Positions 45,051-53,702 of a DNA stretch of 64,000 nucleotides are shown here, piece after piece. The notes below the pieces were generated by a model, which made no database searches, had not been told where the DNA came from, and saw only the letters and a list, made by a program, of their open reading frames with translations. How positions within the stretch are numbered: position 1 is the stretch's first letter; the number at the start of each line of letters is the position of its first letter. Made by a program: the position numbers and the translations under genes. The stretch comes from CAYPEL01 sp036479985 (GTDB lineage: Bacteria; Pseudomonadota; Gammaproteobacteria; DSM-19610): contig CBDDAF010000003.1 in the NCBI GenBank assembly GCA_965224815.1, positions 62,001 through 126,000 of the forward strand, in the 5' to 3' direction.

Positions 45051-45431
45051 ATGCATATCACCTTACTCAAATCAAAACTGCACCACGCACGTGTCACACG
45101 GGTAGAACTCGAGTATGAGGGTTCCTGTGCGATAGACGGGCAGTTATTGCAGACAGCGGGTATTCAGGAATACGAACAGATTCATATCTACAATCTGGCC
45201 AATGGAGAGCGTTTTACCACTTACGCGATTCGTGCCGAAGAGGGCTCTGGCATTATTTCCTTAAACGGTGCTGCTGCGCATAAGGCGAGTGCCGGTGACC
45301 GGATTATTATCTGTACCTACGTATCATTGAACGAGCAGGAAGCCAAAGCTTATCAGCCTAATCTTGTGTATCTTGACGAAAACAACCGGATTGTAAGACA
45401 GCGTAATGCAATCCCGATTCAGGTTGCCTGA
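45051..45431 (+). CDS. panD: Aspartate 1-decarboxylase
   Basis: A 126-residue pyruvoyl enzyme making beta-alanine for pantothenate. Self-cleavage occurs at Gly24-Ser25 in EYEGSCAID, which is present and intact. Other signatures are INGERF-type ANGERFTTYAIRAEEGSG, NGAAAHKASAGDRIIICTY and PNLVYLDENN. It completes panBCD and sits 73 bp after panC. Confidence 0.97.
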   Translation: MHITLLKSKLHHARVTRVELEYEGSCAIDGQLLQTAGIQEYEQIHIYNLANGERFTTYAIRAEEGSGIISLNGAAAHKASAGDRIIICTYVSLNEQEAKAYQPNLVYLDENNRIVRQRNAIPIQVA

Positions 45432-45434
45432 ACT

Positions 45435-46841
45435 TTAATTACGAACAGTTCGCGCAGCGAACTGTTCTCTCAAAACAGACTCCACATCTGCTTGCTGCCG
45501 ATTCGTTTTCCACACCAGGATATCGTAATAACCACGCACGCTTTCAACATAACGCACAGGTTCCATACCGCGTGCGAAACCGTGTTTGGTTTGCTTGTAC
45601 CATTTTTTCTGACTCAAGCGTGGTAGATAGGTTTTAACGTTAACCCATTTATCGGGATCGGCATCATCACGTTGAGTCAGCACTCTTGCATCCTCGAGAT
45701 GTCCGAAACCTACGTTATAGGCAGCCAGCGCCATCCAGGTGCGGTCAGGTTCTTTAATGCGGTCAGGAATCTTGGCTTTAATCTGTTTGATATAGCGTGA
45801 CCCACCCATGATACTGGTTTCTGCATCATGCCGACTTTCGTCGATGCCGAGTTGTTTCATAGTGTCACGCGTGATCATCATAATGCCACGAACGCCGGTT
45901 GGCGAAACTGCTTTAGGATTCCAATGCGATTCCTGGTAACCAATAGCTGCCAGTAAACGCCAGTCAATTTCGGTTTTCTCACCGGCTTTAATAAACCAGT
46001 GCCGATATTTAGGCAGGCGTTTCTCAATGTGTGACAAATAACGCCGGGTTTCTACATAATCGAAATCATTAACATGACCGTAATAACGTTCTAATAATTG
46101 ATCCAGGCGGCCAGTCATCCGCAACTGGTTAAAATATGTTTTAGCCTGATCGATAAGGCTGTGATCATCGCCAGGCGGAAATGCCCAGGCCAAAGGCTCG
46201 GGTTCACTCAATTCGAAAGCGATACGTAATTCCGGGTAGTAACGTTGATTGATTTCAACTTCATTGGAATCGGCGACGGTATATTTAATGACTTTTTCCC
46301 AAACCAGGTTCAGCAACTGTTCACTGTCCAGCCCAAGGTTCTGTTCGATGATTAAATCAGGGTAGTCTTCTTTTACTGACAACAATCGTTCTGCGTGACT
46401 GCTGTCCGCTACAACCTGCAGTGATCCGTGAATCTCGCTAAGATCTTTTGGCGGGCGTGAACCCTGACGGTACACAAGCAGTGGTGTGATTTTCTGGTAA
46501 CTAGGGCCAAAATTTACACGCTGTTTGCGTGCTGTTGTCACGGTAACGCCAGCTGCAGCAATGTCAGCTTTTCCTGCCTCGGTTTGTTTGAGAATGCCGG
46601 CAAAATTGTCGGGTATTTCAAGGCGCAGTGAAACACCAAGATATTTTGCAAAGCCAATGGCAAGATCGTACTCAAATCCAGCCGGGCCTTCCGGCCCTTC
46701 ATAGTAAGTTGTTGGGCCAGTACGTGTCAGGACGAGTAGTTCTCCATTTTGTTTGACACGTTCCAGTTGCGAAACAGGTTTTGTAGTGGGTTGTTCACAA
46801 GCAGACAGCAACAATGTGAATAACAGAAAAATAGATCGCAT
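45435..46841 (-). CDS. mltF: Membrane-bound lytic murein transglycosylase F
   Basis: A 468-residue lipoprotein with lipobox LLSAC near residue 15. Residues about 30-260 form a periplasmic solute-binding-type regulatory domain (ELLVLTRTGPTTYYEGPEGPAGFEYDLAIGFA), and residues about 285-430 an SLT catalytic domain (AAIGYQESHWNPKAVSPTGVRGIMMIT, AAYNVGFGHLEDAR). The two-domain layout is specific to MltF. I chose the ATG at 46841 (MRSIFLLFTLLLSAC). It is convergent with panD, with three bases between stops. Confidence 0.95.
   Translation of the reverse strand: MRSIFLLFTLLLSACEQPTTKPVSQLERVKQNGELLVLTRTGPTTYYEGPEGPAGFEYDLAIGFAKYLGVSLRLEIPDNFAGILKQTEAGKADIAAAGVTVTTARKQRVNFGPSYQKITPLLVYRQGSRPPKDLSEIHGSLQVVADSSHAERLLSVKEDYPDLIIEQNLGLDSEQLLNLVWEKVIKYTVADSNEVEINQRYYPELRIAFELSEPEPLAWAFPPGDDHSLIDQAKTYFNQLRMTGRLDQLLERYYGHVNDFDYVETRRYLSHIEKRLPKYRHWFIKAGEKTEIDWRLLAAIGYQESHWNPKAVSPTGVRGIMMITRDTMKQLGIDESRHDAETSIMGGSRYIKQIKAKIPDRIKEPDRTWMALAAYNVGFGHLEDARVLTQRDDADPDKWVNVKTYLPRLSQKKWYKQTKHGFARGMEPVRYVESVRGYYDILVWKTNRQQADVESVLREQFAARTVRN
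45443..45467. terminator. Perfect 10-bp-arm palindrome at the panD/mltF convergence
   Basis: GAACAGTTCG and CGAACTGTTC pair around CGCAG, inside the last codons of mltF and 12 bp past the panD stop. There is no strong T run, so it is a possible bidirectional stop or RNA-stabilising stem rather than a clear intrinsic terminator. Confidence 0.4.
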
Positions 46842-46995
46842 GAATGTCACTGGTTACCCTGATTAATGGTTAGCGGGACATCAGATACTAGGGTTTAGAT
46901 TAGATGGTGGGCATGCGCTACAATACCGGCCAGCAGGTATTATATCCAATAAATTCAGGATTAGCTGCTGATTTATATATCAAAATTATTTATTT

Positions 46996-47086
46996 GGAGA
47001 GGTACCGAAGCGGCCATAACGGCACCGACTCGAAATCGGTTGGGGGAGCAATCCCCACAAGGGTTCGAATCCCTTCCTCTCCGCCA
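46996..47086 (+). tRNA. tRNA-Ser (anticodon CGA)
   Basis: A 91-nt class II tRNA. Acceptor GGAGAGG pairs with CCTCTCC, the anticodon stem-loop is ACCGA-CTCGAAA-TCGGT, giving CGA at 34-36, and a long variable arm (TGGGGGAGCAATCCCCAC) follows, as expected for serine. The T loop is GGTTCGAATCC, and CCA is encoded. Confidence 0.96.
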
Positions 47087-47173
47087 TTCAATCAAGTAGT
47101 TATGAGCTGGTTTTGTTGCATTACATGATTACAGAGAACAGTTGCCTTTTCATCTCCGCAGTATTTCCAACAC

Positions 47174-47893
47174 ATGAATAACATACTCATAGTACTAACA
47201 GTAGCCAGCATAATCTGGTCACTAGAACGGCTAATACCCAACAACGTATTAGAGAAAGCAGCACATTGGTACCGTAGAGCATTCATCTTTAATTCTGCAC
47301 AAGCCGTCATTGCGGTCTTCAGTATATTTTTATGGGATGTCTGGTTTGCAAAGCTTCCGTTATTTTCGTTGCGGACGTTGCCAATAATGTACCAGGTATG
47401 TGCAGGCTATCTAGTCATCACCTTTATCTATTACTGGTGGCATCGCTTTCGGCATAGTGTTCCAATGTTATGGCGTTACCTACATCAGTTGCATCATAGC
47501 CCGGCACGCATCGAAGTCATTACCAGCTTTTATAAACATCCGCTGGAAATTTTGGTTAATGGCCTATTAACCAGTGCGATCCTGTATATTCTTTTGGGGC
47601 TGTCTGCAAGCGCTGTTGGCTTGTGTGTATTAACAACGGCGCTGGCTGAGCTCATCTATCACATGAATATAAAGACACCCAGAATCATGGGCCTGTTTTT
47701 TCAGCGCCCGGAAATGCACCGCATCCATCACCAGCGCGGCCTGCATCATTACAACTATTCTGATTTGCCGGTATGGGACATGCTGTTTGGAACTTACAAC
47801 AACCCAGCCGTCGTTGAGAATAAAACCGGCTTCCCGGATAGCAATGAAAACAAAGTTTGGGCGCTACTGAAAGGCCAGGAACTCGAATCATGA
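47174..47893 (+). CDS. Sterol desaturase/fatty acid hydroxylase superfamily protein
   Basis: A 239-residue membrane protein with the di-iron histidine clusters of the superfamily: YWWHRFRHS, YLHQLHHSPARIEV and MHRIHHQRGLHHYNYSDLPVWDMLFGTYNNP (residues about 93-100, 109-121, 177-207). Four hydrophobic segments surround them. These enzymes hydroxylate or desaturate lipids; the substrate here cannot be told. The next gene starts inside its stop codon (ATGA), so the three-gene set 47174-49639 is translationally coupled. Confidence 0.88.
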   Translation: MNNILIVLTVASIIWSLERLIPNNVLEKAAHWYRRAFIFNSAQAVIAVFSIFLWDVWFAKLPLFSLRTLPIMYQVCAGYLVITFIYYWWHRFRHSVPMLWRYLHQLHHSPARIEVITSFYKHPLEILVNGLLTSAILYILLGLSASAVGLCVLTTALAELIYHMNIKTPRIMGLFFQRPEMHRIHHQRGLHHYNYSDLPVWDMLFGTYNNPAVVENKTGFPDSNENKVWALLKGQELES

Positions 47894-48405
47894 AATATTA
47901 CCTGGCAGCAATCGCGCTGACCTTTTTTGCAACCATAAAAGTGATCGCAGACGTGTTTGGCTTCCAGCAGCTCAGTGCGGTTGCTGCGGTGACGAATGTG
48001 GCGCCAGCGATGAAAGTGTTTACGGCACACAAAGGCTATGAAACCTATTCCTCAAGATTTGAGCTGACAGTAGATTTTGATGACGGCCAGACGATAACCA
48101 TTGAGTTGAAACCGGAGAACTATGCGGGGTTAAAAGGCCCATACAACAGGCGCAACGTCTATGGCGCTTTAATCGCATATGGCCCTGTACTGGTTAAAAG
48201 CCCCATCACACAACCAATGTGGAACGAAATGTCACAGCGTGCATTTTGTGGTGAAGCCAGTGTCCTGTCAGAGTTGGGTTTTAAAAACACCAGTCCTGTC
48301 AAAAACGCGACTATCCGATACCTGGGCCAGGTAACAAACCAAATAAAAAAACAACACGAAAAAGCGTCTGACTATCCCAACCAGCTGAGTATTTTCTGTG
48401 TTTGA
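47890..48405 (+). CDS. Hypothetical exported protein in the desaturase operon
   Basis: A 171-residue protein with an N-terminal signal or anchor (MKYYLAAIALTFFATIKVIADV), a strand-rich middle (SSRFELTVDFDDGQTITIELKPENYAGLKGPYNRR) and two cysteines (AFCGEA, IFCV at the end). I do not recognise the family. The ATG at 47890 overlaps the preceding TGA (ATGA), which decides this start over 47857. Its neighbours act on membranes or disulfides, so a periplasmic accessory role is plausible. Confidence 0.75.
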   Translation: MKYYLAAIALTFFATIKVIADVFGFQQLSAVAAVTNVAPAMKVFTAHKGYETYSSRFELTVDFDDGQTITIELKPENYAGLKGPYNRRNVYGALIAYGPVLVKSPITQPMWNEMSQRAFCGEASVLSELGFKNTSPVKNATIRYLGQVTNQIKKQHEKASDYPNQLSIFCV

Positions 48406-49639
48406 AAACAACCATACGCCTGTCACGGCAGGGCATTACAGTCTCATACGTATGCTCATGGGTTCTTATCTGATGATCCATTTCTTACACCTGCTGCCGT
48501 ATGGTGCAGAACTGTTTTCATCGGAAGGACTTTTACCCGCCCAGCTATCACCGCTGCTCGGCATCATTTCTAATCCTTTGTCAGACTTTGACACGCCCAT
48601 GCTGGTCGCTGTCTTACTAATAACGGGTGCGGTTTGTGGAATCTGTATCGCTATCGGCTGGTATGACCGCATTGCCAGTATCGTAGCAGCGGTGATACTG
48701 GGTTGGTTGTATGCCAGAAACCCATTAATCGCCAATCCATCGTTACCGGTTGTCGGCTGGATGCTGGTGGCACATGCGTTTCTACCTACAGGTGCTTACG
48801 GTGCATGGTCTTCAAAGAATCAACCAGAACGCTGGCTAAAATGGTTCTATCCCCGACCCATCTGGATCGCTGCCTGGATATTGCTGGCTGTTGCCTATAG
48901 CTACAGTGGCTATACGAAATTACTAAGCCCGTCCTGGGTTGATGGCTCCGCGATCAACCTGGTGTTAGAGAATCCATTGGCGAGAGACCATTTTATTCGA
49001 AACCTGCTGCTCGAATTACCGCCTGTATTCCTGAAACTGCTCACCTGGAGCGTGCTGATTATCGAGCTGCTCTTCGTGCTTTTTTGCTTCTCGGCATTCA
49101 CTAGGAAATGGGCATGGCTGGTTATGTTCGCCATTCAATTCGGTTTTTTGACATTGTTAAATTTTGCTGACCTTACATTCCCGATGTTACTCATCCATGC
49201 ATTGACATTCGATAGAAGATGGGTCGACAAATACCGCCCACAAGAAAGCGCCATACTATTTTATGACGGCACCTGTGCATTCTGTAGCGGACTGGTGCGT
49301 TTCGCCCTGTCTGAAGACGTTGATAAAAAACTGCAATACTCGCCCTTACAAGGCAGCACATTTCAGGAAAAGGGCGTTGTCCCGAATGAAGATGATTCAA
49401 TAGCGGTGCTCAAACCAGCGGGTGAAACGCTTTATAAAAGTGATGCTGCGATTCATTGTCTTGAGCAATTGGGTGGGGTGTGGCTGATACTGGGTAAACT
49501 GATGAAGGTATTCCCGAGAGCTTTTAGAAATACTGTTTATGATTTTGTCGGAAATATTCGCTACAGGCTGGCCGGGAAAGTCGACACCAATACTTGCCAA
49601 TTATTACCCGGGAAGTACGCGGAGCAGATGTTACCTTAG
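48398..49639 (+). CDS. HTTM-like membrane protein fused to a DCC (DUF393) thiol-disulfide domain
   Basis: A 413-residue fusion. Residues 1-280 carry several membrane helices (LIRMLMGSYLMIHFLHLLP, MLVAVLLITGAVCGICIAIGWY, WIAAWILLAVAYSYSGYTKL), resembling the HTTM/vitamin K carboxylase-like group. Residues about 285-400 form a DCC-family domain beginning ILFYDGTCAFCSGLVRF, with a CxxC redox pair and the later SDAAIHCLEQLGG motif. The start is a GTG at 48398, overlapping the previous stop by eight bases. A membrane-linked redox function on cell-surface substrates is a guess. Confidence 0.82.
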   Translation: MFENNHTPVTAGHYSLIRMLMGSYLMIHFLHLLPYGAELFSSEGLLPAQLSPLLGIISNPLSDFDTPMLVAVLLITGAVCGICIAIGWYDRIASIVAAVILGWLYARNPLIANPSLPVVGWMLVAHAFLPTGAYGAWSSKNQPERWLKWFYPRPIWIAAWILLAVAYSYSGYTKLLSPSWVDGSAINLVLENPLARDHFIRNLLLELPPVFLKLLTWSVLIIELLFVLFCFSAFTRKWAWLVMFAIQFGFLTLLNFADLTFPMLLIHALTFDRRWVDKYRPQESAILFYDGTCAFCSGLVRFALSEDVDKKLQYSPLQGSTFQEKGVVPNEDDSIAVLKPAGETLYKSDAAIHCLEQLGGVWLILGKLMKVFPRAFRNTVYDFVGNIRYRLAGKVDTNTCQLLPGKYAEQMLP

Positions 49640-49748
49640 CGTAAAAGGGTACTAGTCCCTTTTCTGATTCCATTGGGTCTGGCCCTCTTTCCCATATGAT
49701 TTTTGTTATAATCTGATAAAAATAGCTCTGTTAGTTTGGGGGGTAAGT

Positions 49749-50801
49749 ATGTACAAGAAAAATCATCTCATCACTTCTTTATGTTTTGTAATATCCGTTC
49801 TAGTTTCTGCTTGTGGAGGTGGTGGAAGTAGTTCTAGCGACAATACATCAATATCTGGTAGTGATCCGATTAGATTGACTGCAGCTAATTATAAACAGGC
49901 GCTCGGTCTAGCCTTTTTTACGGTGCGAGGTTTTGGTATCTATGCCGATCCAATGGGCAGCCTCATCGATGCTTCGATCGATGGCCAACCAATAAACAGT
50001 AACGGCGATGGTTTGGCGTGTGTCCAGGGAGGAAACATCAGTGTTTTTGCTTCGGTTCATTATCCCCCTGTTACAGGTGACAACATCGAAAAACTCTACA
50101 AAAATAACTGTTCGGATTTTTTAAATGCCGAGTGGTTAAACACTACTGATGGCAGTTTCAAACTCGTCATTAACAGTATGACAGCGACAGCTGACTATTC
50201 CGGCAGAGTACCGTTTAACAGCGCATTAACATACACTGCCCAAGGCTCGGATGCTATTGTAACTATAAACAACAATACCCAGCTAAATAAAGTAACGAAT
50301 CTTGGAACGGCGAATTTAGATGTTGAAAGTGATGGTTCAATCTATACCATCAGGTTTACTGATGAGAGTTTCACGATAACTGAGGAATTTGTCGCTGGTG
50401 CTTCAAAGCAGGTATCGGGTTTAAACGCCACAAGCAAGTATGATTTGGCAACCAGTAACGGTGTGTTCGATCTGGAAATCTTGAGGTTACCGCTATCAAC
50501 ATCAGCGCAATTTACGATGGCTCTGGATATACCAAACAGTCTGGTGACGAACTTATCTGTTAATACACCGGATGCCTGGAACTTCCAGAGCACACTGGCC
50601 AACGGCAAACTTGAAATAACAGATTTACAGACTGGTGCCATCGCCATACTTGAGAACCTGACCGATGATGGTTTTAATTCAAATAACAAAGTCAGGATCA
50701 GTCTGGATATGGACAATGATGGCATTGTAGATGTTACTGAAGATATTCCGGATATAGATGATTTACAGAGTGTCGTTACAGATCTGTTGAAATTAAACTG
50801 A
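49749..50801 (+). CDS. Hypothetical lipoprotein
   Basis: A 350-residue lipoprotein: signal CFVISVLVSACGGGGSSSSDN, with the lipobox VSAC, followed by a Gly/Ser linker and a strand-rich body with many Asn, Thr and Ser residues. The late motif VRISLDMDNDGIVDVTEDIPDIDD looks like a calcium-binding Asp/Asn loop. I do not recognise the family. GGGGGGTAAGT lies before the ATG. It probably sits in the outer membrane, but nothing shows a partner. Confidence 0.75.
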   Translation: MYKKNHLITSLCFVISVLVSACGGGGSSSSDNTSISGSDPIRLTAANYKQALGLAFFTVRGFGIYADPMGSLIDASIDGQPINSNGDGLACVQGGNISVFASVHYPPVTGDNIEKLYKNNCSDFLNAEWLNTTDGSFKLVINSMTATADYSGRVPFNSALTYTAQGSDAIVTINNNTQLNKVTNLGTANLDVESDGSIYTIRFTDESFTITEEFVAGASKQVSGLNATSKYDLATSNGVFDLEILRLPLSTSAQFTMALDIPNSLVTNLSVNTPDAWNFQSTLANGKLEITDLQTGAIAILENLTDDGFNSNNKVRISLDMDNDGIVDVTEDIPDIDDLQSVVTDLLKLN

Positions 50802-50810
50802 CCGTAACCT

Positions 50811-50840
50811 CCTTTGATCACCTTTGATCACCTTTGATCA
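50811..50840. repeat. Three tandem copies of CCTTTGATCA
   Basis: Three exact 10-bp units lie between the lipoprotein stop and the left end of the transposase element. It may be a slippage product or the insertion site of the element. Confidence 0.85.
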
Positions 50841-50845
50841 AGAGT

Positions 50846-51641
50846 TAATCGGGGACAGACCACCAATTAACAACCACATCATTAAGAAAGTAGTTACAGC
50901 TTACTATTTGAACAAGGAGGTTCACATGCCACGTCGTGCGCGACTAGCTATTGCAGGTATACCCTGGCACATTATTCAGCGAGGTAATAATCGATCCGCC
51001 TGTTTTTATACAGATGAGGATTACCGCCGCTATCTTAAAACATTGGCTGAACAGGCAGGAAAGTTTGGGTGTGCTGTGCATGCCTATTGCCTGATGACTA
51101 ACCATGTTCATTTATTACTAACTCCGGAGGAGCCGGATAGTGCAGCCTTGATGATGAAACATTTAGGTCAGCGCTATGTTCAATATATTAATAGGACCTA
51201 CCGGCGGACTGGAACACTTTGGGAGGGCCGGTTTCGTTCTTGTCTGGCCCAAAGTGATACGTATGTGTTGAGGTGTTACCAATACATTGAGTTAAATCCG
51301 GTTCGGGCGGGCATGGTGTCAAATCCAGCTGACTACCGTTGGTCCAGTTACCGGGCGAACAGCGGAGGCGGTGTAGAGTTACTATTGACGCCTCAGCTGG
51401 AGTATCTGCGTCTTAGTGTAACGGCTGCAGGTCGACAGGCTATTTATCGGAATCTTTTTGATGCGCATCTGGAGCCGTCCGTCGTGCGCGATATTCGCCA
51501 GGCTACCAATGGTAATTATGTTTTGGGAAATGAGCGATTTAAAGAAGAAATTGAAGGAATGTTGAAACGGCGGGTGACACGCGGTAAAGCAGGTAGGCCG
51601 GTAAAGGTTGAGGAGGATTAATTCTGGTATGTACCCAATTA
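50846..51641. mobile_element. REP-type tyrosine transposase element (intact copy)
   Basis: The unit starts TAATCGGGGACAGACCAC and ends GGTATGTACCCAATTA, a decayed inverted copy of the same end. The shortened relative at 53703-54053 keeps both ends better. It contains one Y1-transposase gene. Confidence 0.7.
50926..51621 (+). CDS. REP-associated tyrosine (Y1/HUH) transposase
   Basis: A 231-residue single-strand transposase. The opening MPRRARLAIAGIPWHIIQRG, the HUH metal motif in LMTNHVHLLLTPE (residues about 62-74) and the catalytic tyrosine region LGQRYVQYINRTYRR are clear, as are LWEGRFRSCL and YIELNPVRAGMV. AAGGAGG at 50914-50920 precedes ATG 50926, which is why I do not use the frame start at 50824. 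Enzymes of this family are linked to REP spread; the local REPINs do not resemble this element's ends, so whether it moves them is open. Confidence 0.93.
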   Translation: MPRRARLAIAGIPWHIIQRGNNRSACFYTDEDYRRYLKTLAEQAGKFGCAVHAYCLMTNHVHLLLTPEEPDSAALMMKHLGQRYVQYINRTYRRTGTLWEGRFRSCLAQSDTYVLRCYQYIELNPVRAGMVSNPADYRWSSYRANSGGGVELLLTPQLEYLRLSVTAAGRQAIYRNLFDAHLEPSVVRDIRQATNGNYVLGNERFKEEIEGMLKRRVTRGKAGRPVKVEED

Positions 51642-51660
51642 CACCAGTAAAGCGTTACTT

Positions 51661-52428
51661 CTAGCTATTTCCAATTCCTTTCATCTGCAAAGCGGTATTT
51701 TTCGCAATACTTTTTAATTGGGAGGGCGAAGCCTTGCCAATCAGGATAAAATCCAGACCGTTATTTGCCCAGTTAGCGAATGGCATGCCGCTGGCTTCAC
51801 CTGTTTTTGGTTTTGAATCAGGTTTATTATTACGGGTTATACACAAAGCGACTGGATCTCCATGTTCAGGGAGATACACAAGCTGAATCAGAGGCTGACC
51901 ATTGACGCTGAGTATTTGTCCGCGTTTGAAGAGCAATTTTTGATCAGATAGATCGGGGATTATAAGCTCTTCGCCCAATGCGAGGTTGAGTCGCTCGATA
52001 AGACTTTCAAGTTCTTTTACACTGAGTTGCGTATGTTTAACTGTGTCGCGGGTGTATAGAAGCTGATAGTCGGCAACTTGAACTATCCAGTTATTGTGAT
52101 CTTCATCTTGAAACTTAATATACAGGTTGCTTATCAGTAGCCCCAAGACTAATGATGCGGCAAGTGCAATATAATGCGGGAGTCTGTTGGTTTCTCTGCG
52201 AGCGTTTCGTAAGACAATATTTGCCAGTTCACCGGTTTCATCAATGTTTTCAGTTAAAGGTTCAAAAGCCTCGCGGAAGGGGAGCTTGCTTTGTGCAAAC
52301 TTTTGGACGATTAAGGCGGCTTCAGGATCGCTTTTAATCAGTGATTCAATTGTTGCTGATTCTTTATCCGAAAGTCTGCCATCTGCATATTCCAGTAATT
52401 TACTTTCTTGTGGGTGCCGGTTAATCAT
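51661..52428 (-). CDS. Anti-sigma factor, membrane-anchored
   Basis: A 255-residue protein. The N-terminal part (residues 1-80; LLEYADGRLSDKESATIESLI) is like the cytoplasmic sigma-binding domain of anti-sigma factors, followed by one membrane helix (LPHYIALAASLVLGLLISNLYI) and a periplasmic domain of about 150 residues. It starts four bases downstream of the ECF sigma gene, the standard arrangement. It would hold the sigma factor inactive until a periplasmic signal releases it. Confidence 0.8.
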   Translation of the reverse strand: MINRHPQESKLLEYADGRLSDKESATIESLIKSDPEAALIVQKFAQSKLPFREAFEPLTENIDETGELANIVLRNARRETNRLPHYIALAASLVLGLLISNLYIKFQDEDHNNWIVQVADYQLLYTRDTVKHTQLSVKELESLIERLNLALGEELIIPDLSDQKLLFKRGQILSVNGQPLIQLVYLPEHGDPVALCITRNNKPDSKPKTGEASGMPFANWANNGLDFILIGKASPSQLKSIAKNTALQMKGIGNS

Positions 52429-52432
52429 TCGG

Positions 52433-52954
52433 TCATGCCTTGCCCTGTTTTTTGCGGGCAGGTATTTCTAGCTGTGCAGCAAGGTTAATCCGTGCGCGGG
52501 CGAGTCTACTCATAACCGTACCTACGGGAATCTCAAGTATGTTCGCGGCTTCCTGATATTGAAAACCTTCTACATAGATGAGTAGTATCAATTCGCGTTG
52601 ATTCTCAGGAAGTGCCATTGTCTGGTTAAACACCTGATTGAGCAGAAAAGTCCGTTCCAGTGATGATTGTGCGGATTGGTCTTCAAGGTTGTCGGCATCA
52701 ACCACACCGTTACCCCGGCGATAAGTACGTGCGCGCAATTCATTTTTCCAGATGGAGGCAAGAATAGTGAAGGTCCATCGATCCAGCTGAGTACCGTCTT
52801 TCCATTGATGTTGTTTAATGATTGCGCGCTCCAACGCGGCTTGCACAAGATCGTCGCTATCAGATTTATTATGGGTTAGTACGTAGGCATACCGATGCAA
52901 TCGCGGAATTAGGCGAGTGAGTTCGAAAGTAAATGAACTACTGCTGTGTGACAT
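52433..52954 (-). CDS. ECF-type RNA polymerase sigma factor
   Basis: A 173-residue sigma-70 family factor with only regions 2 and 4. Region 2 is HRYAYVLTHNKSDSDDLVQAALERAI with the RWTFTILASIWKNELRAR segment; region 4 is FNQTMALPENQRELILLIYVEGFQYQEAANILEIPVGTVMSRLARARINL (split over residues 110-160). It directs transcription of a small regulon under control of the adjacent anti-sigma factor. It is divergent from the YceI gene, which is a likely target. Confidence 0.92.
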   Translation of the reverse strand: MSHSSSSFTFELTRLIPRLHRYAYVLTHNKSDSDDLVQAALERAIIKQHQWKDGTQLDRWTFTILASIWKNELRARTYRRGNGVVDADNLEDQSAQSSLERTFLLNQVFNQTMALPENQRELILLIYVEGFQYQEAANILEIPVGTVMSRLARARINLAAQLEIPARKKQGKA

Positions 52955-53019
52955 ACCCGTCTGGAGCCTGCAGTTAGTTGAAATAGTGTGACTCAGGAGA
53001 TTTTATATTTATTTTTCAT

Positions 53020-53058
53020 ATAAGGGAATAATTTCATTGCTTAAGTGTTTGCCCTTAT
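53020..53058. promoter_or_regulatory. Dyad between the sigma operon and the yceI-like gene
   Basis: ATAAGGG (53020-53026) and CCCTTAT (53052-53058) form a perfect 7-bp dyad, 25 bp apart, in the 134-bp divergent region. Such a position fits an operator or paired promoter elements, but no consensus is known to me. Confidence 0.35.
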
Positions 53059-53088
53059 GAGAATCAAAAAATAGGAGGATGGATTAAA

Positions 53089-53661
53089 ATGTTTAAGAAT
53101 CAACTTATAGCGGTAGCTTTTCTGTTAACCGGGCTGCTTACCAGTCAAATGGTATTTGCCGGCATGAATCTGGATGCGGCTAATTCGCAGATTACCTTTG
53201 TATCTATTAAGAAAGGTACGGCGGCAGAAATTCACACCTTTAAAGATATATCAGGTTCACTAAGCGATGACGGTACATTGAACGTCAATATTAAATTGGT
53301 CAGTGTCGAAACCAATATTGCCATCCGCAATGAACGCATGCAGTCAATGCTGTTTGAGGTTAGTAAATTTCCAACCGCAACGTTAACGGCCAAAGTTACT
53401 GGTGATTTTCCGCAAGGAGAAATTATAACCGTTGTAACTGATGCAACGCTTAAGCTTCATGGAATGGAGTCTGTCATTAAAGTTGAGGCAGTGGTCACAC
53501 GTGTTGGGGATAAGTTACTGGTGAGCAGCTTGAAGCCAGCAATTCTGAATGTTGCTGATTTCGGTTTGAATGAAGGTGTTGATCGATTGATGACAGTCGC
53601 TAAGCTTCCAAGTATCGCAAGAGCGATTCCGGTTTCGTTTGTGCTGGTGTTTACGCCATAA
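53089..53661 (+). CDS. YceI family periplasmic protein
   Basis: A 190-residue protein with a signal peptide (AVAFLLTGLLTSQMVFAG) and a lipocalin-like YceI barrel: NSQITFVSIKKGTAAEIHTFKDISG, SVETNIAIRNERMQSMLFEVSKFPTATL and DATLKLHGMESVIKVEA. YceI proteins bind isoprenoid or amphiphilic ligands. AGGAGG lies upstream of the ATG. It is divergent from the ECF sigma/anti-sigma pair and is probably controlled by it. Confidence 0.92.
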   Translation: MFKNQLIAVAFLLTGLLTSQMVFAGMNLDAANSQITFVSIKKGTAAEIHTFKDISGSLSDDGTLNVNIKLVSVETNIAIRNERMQSMLFEVSKFPTATLTAKVTGDFPQGEIITVVTDATLKLHGMESVIKVEAVVTRVGDKLLVSSLKPAILNVADFGLNEGVDRLMTVAKLPSIARAIPVSFVLVFTP

Positions 53662-53702
53662 TTAATTTATAAACATGGTAGGAGGTTTAATTTAAGGCGG
53701 GG

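Noticed and set aside
50824..50925. Upstream extension of the transposase gene to 50824
   Set aside because: It crosses the element's left end and the CCTTTGATCA repeats; the strong AAGGAGG site points to ATG 50926.
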